Positions 1 through 11,558 of a stretch of DNA of 64,000 nt are shown piece by piece. The notes beneath the pieces were generated by a model. That model was not told the origin of the DNA and made no database searches. It worked only from the letters and a program-made list of their open reading frames with translations. Every line of letters begins with the position of its first letter. The stretch's first letter is position 1. Made by a program: the position numbers and the translations under genes. This DNA is from Tricholomella constricta (Eukaryota; Basidiomycota; Agaricomycetes; Agaricales; Lyophyllaceae), in the NCBI GenBank assembly GCA_013368375.1, contig JAACJP010000004.1, forward strand, positions 682,001 to 746,000, read 5' to 3'.

Positions 1-652
1 CTCAACCTTCGCGTCGTCAAGTCATCATGACGCGCTCACGAACGAGGACTAGTACGCCTTGGTGCCCCGTTTCTCATGAGGTTCATCCTGACCATGTTTG
101 CTCTAATTACCGCAGCACCCACCGAGTTCACCTCGATCCCCTTCCCCGTCAAAGCCCTCAAGTTGCTTCTCCATGACGTACAGTCTGGGGGTGAATCGGC
201 CACCATAACTGCCCAAGGTGGTGATACGTACGATATCGATTCGGACGATGGTGTACGTATGACTGTAAGCGATCGATTTCAAGGACGTTGACATGTTTTG
301 AACAGGACGAAGATTGGACTGAGGAAGAAAAGTTGAATCAAGGCTTCAAGGAAGATGAATTCGCATTCCTGTCTGATATGCTCGGACCAAGGGGCATGGC
401 GTTTGACAACGATGATGTGTTGGATGATAGCGATGATGAAGATTTGAAAAATGATCCCATCTCAGAAATGGACATGCAAGTGAGTTGGATTGGCGTCTGC
501 GTGATAGTTGGATAGCTGATTGTTTTTTCAAGGCACATCTCGTCTCTTTCTTCCGAGAATGTGCGGCCCGCAACATAAACAACTTCTCCGCACTCGTAGG
601 ACAATTGACCGCGGAGGAGACGTTGGTCATCCGCCAAGTCGTTGCTGCATGA
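1..652 (+). CDS. Importin-9 / Kap114-like karyopherin beta, 3' end only
   Basis: This is the C-terminal part of a nuclear import receptor of the importin-9 (yeast Kap114) type, which carries cargo such as histones and TBP through nuclear pores. The gene begins before the window. Visible exons are 1-51, 116-252, 306-479 and 533-652, joined by 53-64 nt GT..AG introns. The joined protein shows a conserved FPVKALKLLLHD segment, then an acidic tract (IDSDDGDEDWTEEEK, later DDSDDEDLKND) and ends in ..NNFSALVGQLTAEETLVIRQ. The acidic stretch and this final helix (compare the C-terminus of human IPO9) are the basis for the call. It is convergent with the RS-rich gene at 818-2468. The family assignment is likely; the exact paralogue is inferred. 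Confidence 0.72.
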
Positions 653-817
653 AATCATTAGACCTTTCTTTGGATACCATTTACTTTTTACGATTTCACG
701 GTCCCTCCTCTATACTAACTTCAAATGCACCCTATGCAATTATCGTAAACCCAAAGCAAAAAAACGGTCGTCTGTGATCTAAGTGGCAGCTGCGTAGAAA
801 TGCCATCGTGATATAAA

Positions 818-2468
818 TTAAAACCCTTCCTTGCCGAGATCCCACTCCCTTACCGTCCCCCGCTTCTTGTACTCAATCTCCATGATGCTGACGCCCTCCG
901 CATTCCATCGGTCCCCGACGCTGTCGGAAACTCCCTTCTTATCCTTCCCTTTGTCCTTGGTCAAACCCAATCGCTCCATCCTCTTCTTCTCTTCCTTGTC
1001 TTCTCTTCGTATTCGAAGAAGCTCCAGCATCGCGTCCCAGCCCTCGAACTCCGCGTTGTTGATGAGGCCCGTGGCCGGCACTTGAGGGGCTGTCAGCGGC
1101 GCAACATCGAGGCGTGGGTCATAGCTTTCCTCGAAGTACTTGTCCATCTTGGATGGGAGCTGTTTAGGGGAAGAGGGGCCGGGAATGGAAGTCCGTAAAG
1201 GGGAGGGCGAGACACTATGGGTCTTTGTTGTTTGTGAGGAGGCCGAGTCCGCTTTGTGGCGCTTCGGTTCCGGACTTGGAGATCGGGAGAGCTCCCTGGT
1301 TGGCGTTCGGCGTCGCTTGGAAGGGCCGACGGCTGCTTGGTGGCTGCCACGGGTTGAGGAAAGCTGCCGGCGGAGCTCAGCCTCTCGATCTTGCGCTTCG
1401 CTGTGTGAAGGGGAAGGCGATCGTCGAGGAGAATGATGGCGAGAGAGAGGTGAAGTGTCTGTGTCGAGGTCGTCAAGGGCATATTTCGTAGAACGTTTGG
1501 ACTTGTGTCTATGTGAGCTGAAACTATCCGTCCGCGCAACTGAAGGGGATGGAGAACGGCGAGGAGATATTGATACAGATGGTCGACGCGATTTATGGCT
1601 TCGGTGGTGGCTCCTGCTCCTGCGTTTCCTCGTACTTCTAGCGTGGTCTTTGTTTGAGTCCTCATCAAGTGGACTGCATGAGCGTGTTGTGTGATCTCTA
1701 GAGCCATCGCGACTATGCCGACAACGAGCGCGTTTCTGCTCGCCTCTCCTTCGATCGCGTGAACGCTCTCTTCTGGATGATCTACTGCAACTTGATCCAC
1801 GTTCCCGCTTCGCACGATGTCCCGAGTGTTTGTCTCTTTCACTCCGCCGCTCCCTGCTCTCCGACCGATGTCGTCGCTTCCGCCGATCACGGTCTGCATC
1901 TTCGTCATCGTCTTCACCGTCCCAGGTCTCCCATGTCCGCGCTTTTCGCTTTCTATCAGCGGTCCGACCATCCCATCTATCCCAACTCTCCTCGTCCTTC
2001 CTGGATCGATGCCGCTGCGGTCCCTTGCCTGTCCTCCTTAGTTTCTCTGCGTCTGCGGCCTCCTGTGCTCGAGCTCTCCTCTCCCTCCTCTCCTGCTCCT
2101 CCCTTTCTCGTTTAACTTCTTGCGCTGCTTGTGCTTGGGCCCGTAAAATAGTCTTATTGTGTTCGTCCGTGCTCTTGATGATGGATGTGAGGAATCGCTT
2201 GTTCGGTCGTGGTGCATTGCTGTCCGACCTGATGACGGTAAATATATGAGGCGATAAGAGCGCCTGGGAGTACTTACAATCCGTTGGTCGGCAGGAAGGC
2301 ACGTATTCCTTGCTGCCCGTAGCGCTCAGCTTTCTTCTTGGCCTCTTTGAGAATAAGTTCGGCAACATGTCGGTCGAGGTCGTCGTCGGTGACCGTGTTC
2401 GAAACTGACGAGCCCATCGACGCTCGGACCAGGTTCGAGACCACGGAAGACAGGGAGGAAGACGCCAT
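818..2468 (-). CDS. RS-rich, probably nuclear protein of unknown function
   Basis: Two exons on the minus strand, 2468-2278 and 2228-818, separated by a 49-nt intron (GTAAGT..CAG), give about 533 residues. The N-terminus (about residues 1-110) is ordered-looking, with a short motif NAPRPNKRFLTSIIKSTDEHN followed by a charged coiled coil rich in R, E and A. Residues about 140-400 are dominated by RS, RR, SP and RSR motifs like those of splicing-associated proteins. The last 70 residues are again ordered and end in ..KKRGTVREWDLGKEGF. I do not recognise a named family. The RS repeats suggest a nuclear, RNA-processing-related role, but that is inference. An ATG further upstream in the same reading direction was not used, because the spliced model beginning MASSSLSS keeps one continuous frame. 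Confidence 0.7.
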
Positions 2469-2876
2469 TGGGCAAACGGATACGAAGTGTCGCGTGGCGC
2501 CGTGGTTGGCTGCTCAAACACCGCAAAGTGTTTGGTCGTATTTGTAAAACGTGGCAGATTTGCGTCCATTGTTCATTTAGATTCGACAGGTGCGACTAGG
2601 GGAATAAGGTAGGATAGGATGTGTCTAGAAGGCTATCGATAGTTGCGCCTCATCCTTTGAAGTAGTGTATGGGAATGTCTAGGGCTGTGAGATATGCAGC
2701 AATAATAAGATAATGTGCGAATGTCGGAAGGTGTCATGACGGGATTCTGAACGAAATGAGGTGGGCAGAGTGGTGATATACAGTGCGTGGAATGGTCGTC
2801 AAGACATCGTAATCAAGAAGTCAGGAATCGTGTAAAGTTCGTCAAGAAGTAGGGATACAATGAAGCAGATAGGTTG

Positions 2877-4297
2877 TCAGGAGCGCATAAGGTAAAGATT
2901 GTTCAGAGATCGGATGCGTGGAAATGTCGAAGATGGAAGAGGGTCGCCTCTCTGAAACTTTCGTTAGATAGAGGATACATCATTGTAGAGCATGCGCTTA
3001 CCATCTGAGAGCGAAAAATATGAAGATCCTGCATAACACTCAAGCCGATTCCTTGGTAAGCACATGCCATCTTCACAACGGAAAAGAGAGGATGCTGGTC
3101 GCCATTGTTCGAGGTGCAGATTGAGACGGCCTTTAGAGAAGTGCAGGTCTTGATCACATAGATCAATGGCTGTATCGAAGTGTTCAGATTTACACCGAGA
3201 GCAAAGTGTTCGAGAGTTTTTGGGATCGCCCTCCACAACCTCGGCGATACCATCGGATTCTCGAAACGGAGCTCTCGCAGCTGGCGACACTTCTGGACCA
3301 CCATTGCGTGTTCGGGAAGATGGCATGAAGGGAGTGAAAGGGAATGGAGAGTGGTGCCGTGCGCATCTATGAGACGGTCCAAAAGTTGTATCGAAGGCTC
3401 CCTCTCAAACTCAAGGATACGAAGAGTTTCGGAAGAGTTGTGGAGAAGCCAGTCCGTGAAATCAAAGGATGGCGGAGATTGGAAGTTCATCCGCAACTCC
3501 TCGAGGGAACAGCGGAATGGTTCAAGAAAGGGGGAAGGAGGCTGGGGTGGAGTTCCGCTGATGGCCAGAGATTTGAGACTGGGCCAGACGTCGAGGAGCT
3601 GAGTGATGGAGTGTTGGTTCTCAGACCAGTTACTGAACTGAAGAGCTGTGATCATGGGTCCGGATCGCAGAAGAGTGAGTGTGTGATCATCGAATGACGG
3701 TGCTGGTCGACGCATGCGTGATACGTCTAGGATTCCCACAACATCTTCTCCCGGAGCAGCGGACCCATACAAGGCGAGGTTCAACTCGAACAGATTTGGA
3801 CACGACGTAACGGCCTGAGCGAATGAATGCTGTGACAGGCCGAATGGTTGGTTGTGGTCCATGATAACACGTAGACGAACGATAGCGTCTCCAAGTACGC
3901 GGCCGCGTTCCGTCGATCGGTTGACAGCTCCGCGGAACGAGTTGCATGCTGTTTCTGACCGCAGGGTGACGCTACTAAATAGTAACTTCTGAGCGGGGAT
4001 GGACCACGCTCTGCACACTAGTGCGCACTGCTTCAAGAGATGCTCATTGGGCGTCGTACCCTCGTATGCTGCGGCTTCGATTATAGAGAGTACAATTTCG
4101 AGTGGTAGAGGGATAGGCTTTGGAGGGTGAAGCAGTTCGCGTCGCGTATTCCTTGGAGAATGTCGTGATATCGTGAGGTCAAATGATACGTCGTGTTCTA
4201 TCGCCTTGGGCGAGTGTGTCGTAAGGTAGAATGCTACAGCAGGCAAATATGCGAGAGGGAAAGCCATGAGAGATGGAAGAAAGTCAAAGAAACCCAT
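2877..4297 (-). CDS. F-box / leucine-rich-type protein
   Basis: Exons 4297-3002 and 2951-2877 with a 50-nt intron (GTAAGC..CTAAC..CAG) encode about 456 residues. Around residues 65-110 there is a basidiomycete-style F-box (PLPLEIVLSIIEAA then LLKQCALVCRAWSIPAQKLLF), the segment that binds Skp1 in SCF ubiquitin ligases. The rest resembles degenerate leucine-rich repeats used for substrate binding. A hydrophobic stretch lies at residues 5-30 (LPSLMAFPLAYLPAVAFYL), so membrane association is possible. Start choice: ATG at 4297, with a second in-frame ATG 10 codons later. Splicing the last intron replaces an alternative read-through tail. Such F-box genes are strongly expanded in mushrooms; the substrate is unknown. 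Confidence 0.7.
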
Positions 4298-4374
4298 TGC
4301 GCGTGGGTCTTGAGGATATGACCAGCGGGCGGGGCAGGAAGTCGCAAGGCCACAACAGCACCAGGCTGTGGTGG

Positions 4375-4382
4375 TATTTATA
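4375..4382 (-). promoter_or_regulatory. Possible TATA box of the F-box gene
   Basis: On the minus strand the sequence reads TATAAATA, about 78 bp upstream of the F-box ATG at 4297. The motif and distance suit a core promoter, but there is no transcript evidence. Confidence 0.4.
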
Positions 4383-7300
4383 CAATAGGCATCTGGCTGA
4401 ACCGGGCGTGTTTGGACTCCCTGACTCCGTTGCGCAGATCTGAGATGAAACAAAAAGCTACAAAACGCCGTCGATATACATTGATCGTGGGAGTTTCCGC
4501 TCTTTCGGGTTCCCCCTTCCTGATCTTCTCCCCGACGAAGATCGGGACGCGTGTTTTCCCTCTCCGGAACAGCGGAGACCACTTCACAGCACTGAACAAT
4601 GCCTTGCAGACTAGTTACAATCCTCTCGAAAAATCGTTGACTACCACTGACTCCTTCACTTGACATTTCCCATCGATATCAATATTTTCGTGAGTTTGGC
4701 CAAGTTGTATTTGACTCGGATCTTACGTCTACACCCCTTTTGTTCTTCACGCCCTAACTCCCGTTGAACCTGGAAGCTGGCATGTGTATCATCATTCTTT
4801 GCTCAAGACTAACGACATGCATGGCCTCAAGACACGTATTGGGTACTGTGGCAGTTCTTGATTGGCAGCTTTATCAGGACCAAATGCGGGACGACCATCG
4901 TCATTTTGCAGGACAATGGATGCGCCAAGCACGATTGGCTTGTGAACACCGTGACTCAACTTACAAGTCAGATCGCGGCCACTTCACGTTGTCTTCATTC
5001 TATTACACCATGTTCTTGAAGTGAAAGGCGAGACGTATTCTGTAAATAAGCCCTCGGACCTTCCTCGGTCCTGCATTGCCGTACGTACAGCCCCTCGAAT
5101 TGCCGCCTCACTATCACCTGCTGAAAGCGCAGCTCCAGCTTCCATTCCGTCTGGCATCTTCGATGAACGGGATAACGGTGAACACATTCATTAGAAATGC
5201 CGTCCGCGATGGTGCGCCAGATAGCCTAAAGCTAAGTTCCTTTTCTTTCCTGAAATCTGATCCCAGATCCAATAAGCTAACTCAATCTTCCCTCCTCCTC
5301 GTTGTTTTTTACTTATGGGAGGCACGTAAGTTTTTAGTTCGCATGAATGCGGATATCAGTGAAATGCTTTCTCGACAACGTTCTGCGTGGCGTGTTATGT
5401 CCATTTCCTCGAGGCAATTTGTGGGCCGGCGGCAATGCGGAAGAATCCTCCCTCCAGTTGGCCGCTCTCTTCGTGCTAAGCTTGAATGCTGTGGCCCATC
5501 TGTGCAGGAGCTTAGCATCCTTCTCGACCTCCAAGGGCCTCCACTTAGACTCCTTTCGCCCGCGACATCAACATCAATCCATAGCTCTGGCCTGTCCAGT
5601 TCCACGACCGGTGAAGCTAGACTAGGACTCGGGCTCACTTTGAAGTGCTTTGTCAATGGACCCCCTGACGAGGAATGGTCCTGCCATTGCCCTGAGCACT
5701 CAGGGTATTTCGAATCTTCGTCCAGAAAATCGATGAATTCCAGCGTTTATCGGATGGTCAGGTAAGGAAAGACGATCAGCACCCTGATTCTTTCTGTACC
5801 ACATGGACATGGGTTACCTTCAGCGCTTGCCAGAGATTCACTGTGGGTTTCCGACATAGTACATCTTCGAGCTTGATTGACTGACTCAGGGGGAATGGAC
5901 AACGTCGCTTGCTGTAGTACGATTGTAAGCCTATTCTTCCAAGAACACTTCAGACAGGAATAGGGAGCAACCGAACGCCACCCGAGTTTCATACCTCTGA
6001 ACAGTGGTGCTCAGTGGCAGGTGCAGATGCTGTTGCGTCGAAAGGCTTGACACCGATGGTTGTAAGTTTTGGGGGTGTTCCTCTGGCAGGCTTCCTAGAG
6101 CGTGCCCCGCGGAATGAATGGAATATTCTTATTTACCTGAGGTCAAAACCTTTGCCTCGCCCCTCGGGTCGCCTTCCCTTCCCTTCTATCCTTCGAGGTT
6201 CGTGGGGCGTATCAACAACGATGGAACACTCGGGCGTTGTACTATATTTCTAGCATAAGTAGGCGCTCAGAGTTAATATCTTTGGAAGCCCGTAGACCGT
6301 TTCTAAGCTAGTGTTCTGCTCTGTCAGTCAGTAGAACTTCTTTCGTGCGTCCTTAAAGTTTACCACTCGTGGCCTCCTTGCGACTACGTCGGGGCGGGCG
6401 CCCCCACCCAATGCCATAGGTTGGTCGGCATAGCCTCTTCCGGAACGAGCTGCCCGACGCGGGTAGCCGCTGTCATCCTAATTTTTCGCAGGGGCGGCTT
6501 CTCCCGCCTACGCTCGCCTACACTCGACCCTCAACCGACCCTCCTCATTGTCACATCCCAAAAACTCTAAAACAACCCGTGAAACGATTCTCACGGTGAT
6601 CGATTGTCATTCACGACGCACGCGCGGAAGTAGATATCATATATAATTTAAACAGTAAACGTAGTAAACATCTGTAGTTGGCTGAAATTTAAATTAGGCG
6701 CCACTGGGGATACATTCCAAACTGGATGACTTTTCCACCCTCCGAGTCCGTCGTCCAAGATTCCAAGGCCAATCTCACGGGTTCAGAGGCGGTATGTGAT
6801 CAAATGCGACGCGGGTGACGATGAAACGCACTCCGAACAACTAAATATCGAAATTAACGCCGCAAGGTGAACAATGTGCAGTGGCATATGTATGTCGAAT
6901 TGAAGCCCCATCCGGTCGTCGCACATCGTCCAAGACTCGCATATTTTACCTAGTCTTGTTGTTTACATAGTCGGATCGGACCCTCTATGTTTTCCGCACC
7001 AGATGAATTACCTCCGAGTACCTCCCGTTCTCTTACTGGAAGGCGCTTCAGCCACTCAATCCGATAATCGACAAGACAATGGGATCTTCCGGATCGATGA
7101 CACCATGTAATATGTCCGCCAGTCCTTGTGATTTCCGACAGGATTCATATCTTCCAACGCCAAGAGGGGACGTGGGCATGGGGGACAGGGAAGTACAATA
7201 TCTCCTTTTCACGAGTTTGTGACTTGTCCAGCGGTAAACGAAGGCCTAATAAAAGGCTGTGGAGATCCACAGGGAGACGAGTCCGAAAGCGTTGTTAGGA

Positions 7301-7474
7301 GAGATCTCGTAGAGCTCCACCGCACAAGAGCTCGAGATCCTTCCAGGAGTGCCGCCCATGCATTGATTCGGCGCACATCACATGGAAACAAGTATGTCTA
7401 TTGTTCTCGAGGGTCTTCCCACCAAGCCACAAGTCATGCGAGTGTATCAGGACCGCAGCGAGATAAGGTGTGAC
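4383..7474. other. Gene-poor stretch, no supported gene
   Basis: About 3.1 kb without a convincing gene. Open frames exist (for example 5076-5765 on the plus strand) but lack an ATG start, recognisable domains or plausible splice chains. GC varies, with AT-rich parts around 6600-6710. No tRNA or terminal repeats were recognised. It may be intergenic spacer or the remains of decayed elements. Confidence 0.5.
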
Positions 7475-7479
7475 GTATG

Positions 7480-7596
7480 CCAAACGCCCATCGTCGGAGG
7501 CAATGATCATTGCCTAGAATGCAGAGGGAAATGCCGCCGTTTTGATTAACAAGTTCCGTAGTTGTGTGACGTACGCCACCGCCAATGGGCGTTTGG
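7480..7596. repeat. Inverted repeat in first A module
   Basis: Perfect 12-bp arms CCAAACGCCCAT (7480-7491) and ATGGGCGTTTGG (7585-7596) flank about 93 bp. Just inside the left arm lies the palindrome CAATGATCATTG (7501-7512). Such a layout could form a hairpin or be the remnant of a small element. Confidence 0.65.
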
Positions 7597-8257
7597 ATGC
7601 GGTTTTCTTCGCTGGCGTCTGGTGCTCGGAGCGCGGAACTTTTCGAGGGCAGAGGGGAAGGATCTCAAGGGCTCTGTCAGGAAAGCAGGCGGTGGATCAG
7701 ATGGTACGCCCATCGGTGAGTTGCGGTTGAGTTGCCACCGTAGCACAGAATGTGGAGCGTCGCGGGAAACGCCGACAATATATAATGGGCCATGGCATAT
7801 CCTGATTGCGCAGATGAGTCGTCGCGAGTCGCAATGATGAAAAATGTTAGTATAATGATGATGATGATGGTGGTATGGGGCTATGATATGGTTGCGTCTT
7901 GCTGAGAAATGAAATGCGTGGCTCGGTACCGACATGACCCTGTCAAATGTGTCATTGTTCAACGAAGAGCGCCAGAGCCAGAACGAGCGCGATATATGCC
8001 TGAGCAAACCATACTTGCCAGTGGGTATGGATATACCCCTCCTAATGATAGGAAATTGTGAGTATAATGATGATGATATGGGGCTATGATACGGTGGTGT
8101 CTCGCTGAGCAATGGAGTGCCCGCTACCCTCGGCTACCGACATGATCCTGTTAAACGGTGCCATTATTCAGAGCCAGAGCCAGAACGAGCGCGAGAAAGA
8201 CAACTGGGAAAGCCATACTTGCCGGTGGTATGAATATGCCTTGAACGCTTCCGAATG

Positions 8258-8378
8258 CCAAACGCCCATTGTCGCAGACAATGATCATTGCCTAGAATGC
8301 AGAGGGAAATGCCTCCGTTCTGATCAACAAGTTCCGTTGTGTTGTGACACACGTACGCCACGGCCCATGGGCGTTTGG
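8258..8378. repeat. Inverted repeat in second A module
   Basis: The same 12-bp arms occur in the second copy, CCAAACGCCCAT at 8258-8269 and ATGGGCGTTTGG at 8367-8378, with the CAATGATCATTG palindrome at 8279-8290. Both arms are perfectly preserved although the surrounding copy has diverged. Confidence 0.65.
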
Positions 8379-8604
8379 ATGCAGTTATCGCTGAAATCGC
8401 TGGCGCCTGATGCTCGGAGCGCGTACGCCCGCCGGCGAGTTGCGGTTGAGTTGCCACTGTAACAATGTAACTGTAACATAACATATACCGTGGGGCATCG
8501 CGGGACACCCCGACAACATATAGCAAGTAGCAGAAATGGCCATGGCATACCCTGATTGCGCAGATGAGTCGTCGCAAGTCGAAATGATGGACATTGTGAG
8601 TATA

Positions 8605-8637
<33 letters not shown>
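8605..8637. repeat. (ATG)11 microsatellite
   Basis: Eleven consecutive ATG triplets at the start of the third B module. Shorter ATG runs begin the other B modules, so this run expanded after duplication. Confidence 0.85.
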
Positions 8638-8972
8638 GTATGGGGTTATGATATGGTTGTGTCTTGCTGAGCAATGCTATCCTCGGTACCGGCACTGTCA
8701 AACGGCGTCATTCAAGTTCAGAGCCAGAGTCGGTATGAGCGCGGTACCTGGGTGAACCACGAGTCATAATGATGAGAAATGTTAGTACGATAATGATGGT
8801 ATGGGGCTATGATATGGTTGTGTCGTGCAGAGAATGGAGTGGAGTGTGTGGCTATCCTCGGTACCGGCATGACCCTGCCAAACAGTGTCGTTGTCGTCGT
8901 AGAGCCAGACCTAAAAGCCAGTACCGGCGCGACACCTGGGTACACCATACTTGCCAGGTATAAGTATACCCT

Positions 8973-9671
8973 AAAGCAGCTTCCACCACACTGCAGTAAA
9001 ACACATTCAAAGAACGCACTGGCCATGGAGATCCAACGCCGCCGTTGCACTCGACCATCAAGGAGTCGACGGCAAGCAGCTCTACTTGCAAGCACCTCTG
9101 ATGGCCAATATCCGACGTCTTCCCCCATTCAGGCTGAGCGCTGAGCGCTGTTACTTAGCAGAGATAGGCTGAGAAGTTGAGTGGTTCGTCCCAAGTCGAT
9201 TCGGAAGTTGAACATTGATATCCACGTTCCTCATTGTCCATATCACGTGATAGACGCGTCGCGGTCGCATGCTGGTTGCCTGTGGAGCATGAAATTCACC
9301 GTATAAGCATTCGAGCTTCATGGGCCTCTGGTCTCTCCTGGTCTCTCATTTCAGAACATAAATTATCTTCGGAGGTGGTGGCGGCGACTGATTAAAGGAT
9401 CATTTTCAGTTCAGAAGTATTCCTGAAACTCGGCTGGTGTATTTGAGCTGCGATCCAGTGTGGTCAGGGCCTACCTGCGCATGCAGCGTTGTGTCGCCGT
9501 ACGAGCGCCCAATTGCAGCGGTTCGCATTCTCGTGCTCGTGTTTGTATTCACGTCAAGTTCGTTGTCAAGTCCACAGTCCTATTCAAAGCAAAAACCCTC
9601 AACACTCCCTGCAACGACCTTCCGGGGTATCCCACTGCAGACAACCACACACCATCTTCACGCCTCACACC
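8973..9671. other. Intergenic, no gene seen
   Basis: About 700 bp downstream of COG8. A proline-rich open frame on the plus strand begins here and runs antisense into COG8; it looks like a composition shadow of that GC-biased gene. Confidence 0.5.
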
Positions 9672-11558
9672 TCACCTTCCACACATCTCCTCCCACTCCC
9701 TCACAGCACGACACAACCTCTGCCCCCCGTCCGCACCTCCCTCACCCATTTCGATCTTCGAAATCTCTACCCCATAAACCCCCTCCACCAACGCGCGCCT
9801 CACAAACGGCACCAACACCCCAAAATACGCATCGCCCACCGCCCTCGCAACTCTATCCTCCTCCTCCCTCTCCCTCTCTTCGCCCTCACTCCCATCCCCA
9901 TCCCCATCCCTATCGCCCTTGCCTCCTTCCACCTCCTCCACAACCACAAACCCCCGCAAATACCCCTCCAGCTCTTCCCCCGCACGCCGCAGCGCCCCCT
10001 CCAGTGCCCCCACCACCTCCAGCATGATCCCCACCGGCGCCAGGAGCCGCAGCGCATTCAGCACGCCCAGCAGGGCGTTCGTGTACCGCGCGAGCGGGGG
10101 GTACGCCGTCAGTGCCTGCGGGGGAATATGTGCCGGGCCCTGTTGCGTCGGTGCGGCTGGGGCTGCGGGTGTGGGCAAGGGCAAAGGCGAGACGACGAGC
10201 CACTCGGACGGTTGTTTGCCCTTCGAGGGCAAGGGGGCCTTCTTGCTTGCAGCTTGGGAAGGGGCAGGCGGAGGGGCGTAAGAGAAGACGGTCCCGGCGT
10301 CGAGCAGGCCGCGGTGCACGGCGTCGACGACGGCGGAGCTGAATATGCCGGCGACGAGCCCGCGGAAGTCGAGGCCGACGCGGGTAAAGGCGGTGGCGCA
10401 GTATGTGAGCTGGGTGAGGAGGGAGGGGAGGAGAGGCAGGGGCAGGAGGGGCAATGTGGTTTTTAAGAGCGGGAGGAGGTGGGAGACGAGGTGTGGGGAG
10501 AGCAGGGGGAGGAGGGAGGGCGCGAGTGTGGGTGTGGGTGCGAGAGGGGCGAACTGTAATTGGAGGGAGGGACGCCGGTGGGAGGTGGGTGATTTGGGTA
10601 GGGAAGTCGTTTGGGGGTTTTGGTGGTGTTGTCCTAGAAAGATGGTGGAGTATTGTGTGATGATGTCGTACGCGCCTTCTCGCCACACGTCAATGTACTT
10701 TTTGAGGTAACGCGCTATGTCTTCCTTATCGTGGTCGGAGAGGCTATGCCCATTAGCGTGTACTGGAAGCTCGTGGTCGGTAGAGGCAGACGTAGCAGTC
10801 GGGTTGGTGAGACGATGTATATCGCGAGAGATGGGCTCCAGGGCCGCCGTCAAGCACGCCAGACGACCTGACAAGAAAGCCAACGCCAATAGTTCCTCGG
10901 CTGAGGCTCTGTCTCCGTCGTGCGGGGCCAGGCAGGCAAGCACTGGATGGTCGCTCTGGTCCTGGCCTGGGCCGAAGGCGTCCATCTTCCTGAGAAAGTT
11001 TACGGCTTTCCACAGAGCAGGCAGCTTGCGACCTGGCTCGTTGAGTGTCCTGAGAAGGACAACGAGCATTTGGGCGATGGCGGCCTCGACCTCGACGTGT
11101 ATAGAGACTAGGATGAGTGGTGCACCTGGGCGGGTAGCCATTGCGCGGACGTGGGTCGCAAGTGCGAGCGCCTCTTGGAAGTAGCCATTGCGGACACAAG
11201 AGTCGATGAAGATGGGGATGTCGAGGAGGTCTTTTATCTTGTCATGCTGATCGAGGACGAGGCGTGCCTTGGAGCGCTTGTGGAGGATGTCTGTTGTGCG
11301 GGTGTGCCAGGCAGCGGTGGCATCTTGGAGAGCGGGGAGAGAGGTGGTGATGAGGGAGGAGAGGGAGGAGGAGAGGTCCTGGAGGGAGTTGGTGAGGGCG
11401 GAGGTGGACTGGTGGAGGACGAGGAATGTGGGGTAGGAGGTGTGGGTGAGGGATGTGAGGCTGGATGTCAGGTGATGAGCCTGAGTCTGGAGAGCACCGG
11501 GTTCAGCGACGAGGTCGGCGAGCGCGAGGCTGGTGAGGTGCGTTTCGTACGTGTCCAT
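9672..11558 (-). CDS. COG8: Conserved oligomeric Golgi complex subunit 8 (Dor1 family)
   Basis: An intronless reading frame of about 628 residues, read from the ATG at 11558. Cog8 belongs to lobe B of the COG tether, which brings recycling vesicles to Golgi membranes with SNAREs and Rabs. The N-terminal half carries the family features: a helical segment with many Ser/Thr/Leu (LTSSLTSLTHTSYPTFL), then KARLVLDQHDKIKDLLDIP and CVRNGYFQEALALATHV. These match the Dor1 signature of a coiled coil followed by the DLLDIP..CV.NGY.EEAL element. The C-terminal half is low-complexity (Pro, Leu, and an acidic E/G/D tract near residues 560-590), so its alignment would be weaker. Its 5' end faces the + strand gene starting at 11793, 234 bp away. 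Confidence 0.82.
   Translation of the reverse strand: MDTYETHLTSLALADLVAEPGALQTQAHHLTSSLTSLTHTSYPTFLVLHQSTSALTNSLQDLSSSLSSLITTSLPALQDATAAWHTRTTDILHKRSKARLVLDQHDKIKDLLDIPIFIDSCVRNGYFQEALALATHVRAMATRPGAPLILVSIHVEVEAAIAQMLVVLLRTLNEPGRKLPALWKAVNFLRKMDAFGPGQDQSDHPVLACLAPHDGDRASAEELLALAFLSGRLACLTAALEPISRDIHRLTNPTATSASTDHELPVHANGHSLSDHDKEDIARYLKKYIDVWREGAYDIITQYSTIFLGQHHQNPQTTSLPKSPTSHRRPSLQLQFAPLAPTPTLAPSLLPLLSPHLVSHLLPLLKTTLPLLPLPLLPSLLTQLTYCATAFTRVGLDFRGLVAGIFSSAVVDAVHRGLLDAGTVFSYAPPPAPSQAASKKAPLPSKGKQPSEWLVVSPLPLPTPAAPAAPTQQGPAHIPPQALTAYPPLARYTNALLGVLNALRLLAPVGIMLEVVGALEGALRRAGEELEGYLRGFVVVEEVEGGKGDRDGDGDGSEGEEREREEEDRVARAVGDAYFGVLVPFVRRALVEGVYGVEISKIEMGEGGADGGQRLCRAVREWEEMCGR

Larger units (their letters stand above)
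7475..8972. repeat. Duplicated A-B-B composite repeat
   Basis: Two sequence modules recur. Module A is about 330-355 bp (7475-7830 and 8246-8580) and contains CAATGATCATTG followed by a shared CCTAGAATGCAGAGGG block. Module B is about 185-220 bp (7831-8050, 8051-8245, 8581-8764, 8765-8972); it starts with (ATG)n and TATGGGGCTATGATA(T/C)GG, has GGTACCG(A/G)CATGA in the middle and ends near CCATACTTGCC(A/G)G. The order A-B-B-A-B-B shows that a roughly 750-bp composite was duplicated in tandem and then diverged by substitutions and small indels. No protein is encoded with confidence. Confidence 0.8.

Noticed and set aside
5076..5765. Open frame of about 229 codons on the plus strand
   Set aside because: It begins with TTG rather than ATG, shows no domain, and overlaps equally long frames on the other strand.
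7546..8701. Ser-run reading frames on the minus strand
   Set aside because: They arise from the (ATG)n microsatellite and break between repeat copies; no gene-like features.
9437..10466. Long proline/histidine-rich open frames on the plus strand
   Set aside because: They are antisense to COG8 and reflect its biased codon composition; no ATG-led domain or splice signals were seen.
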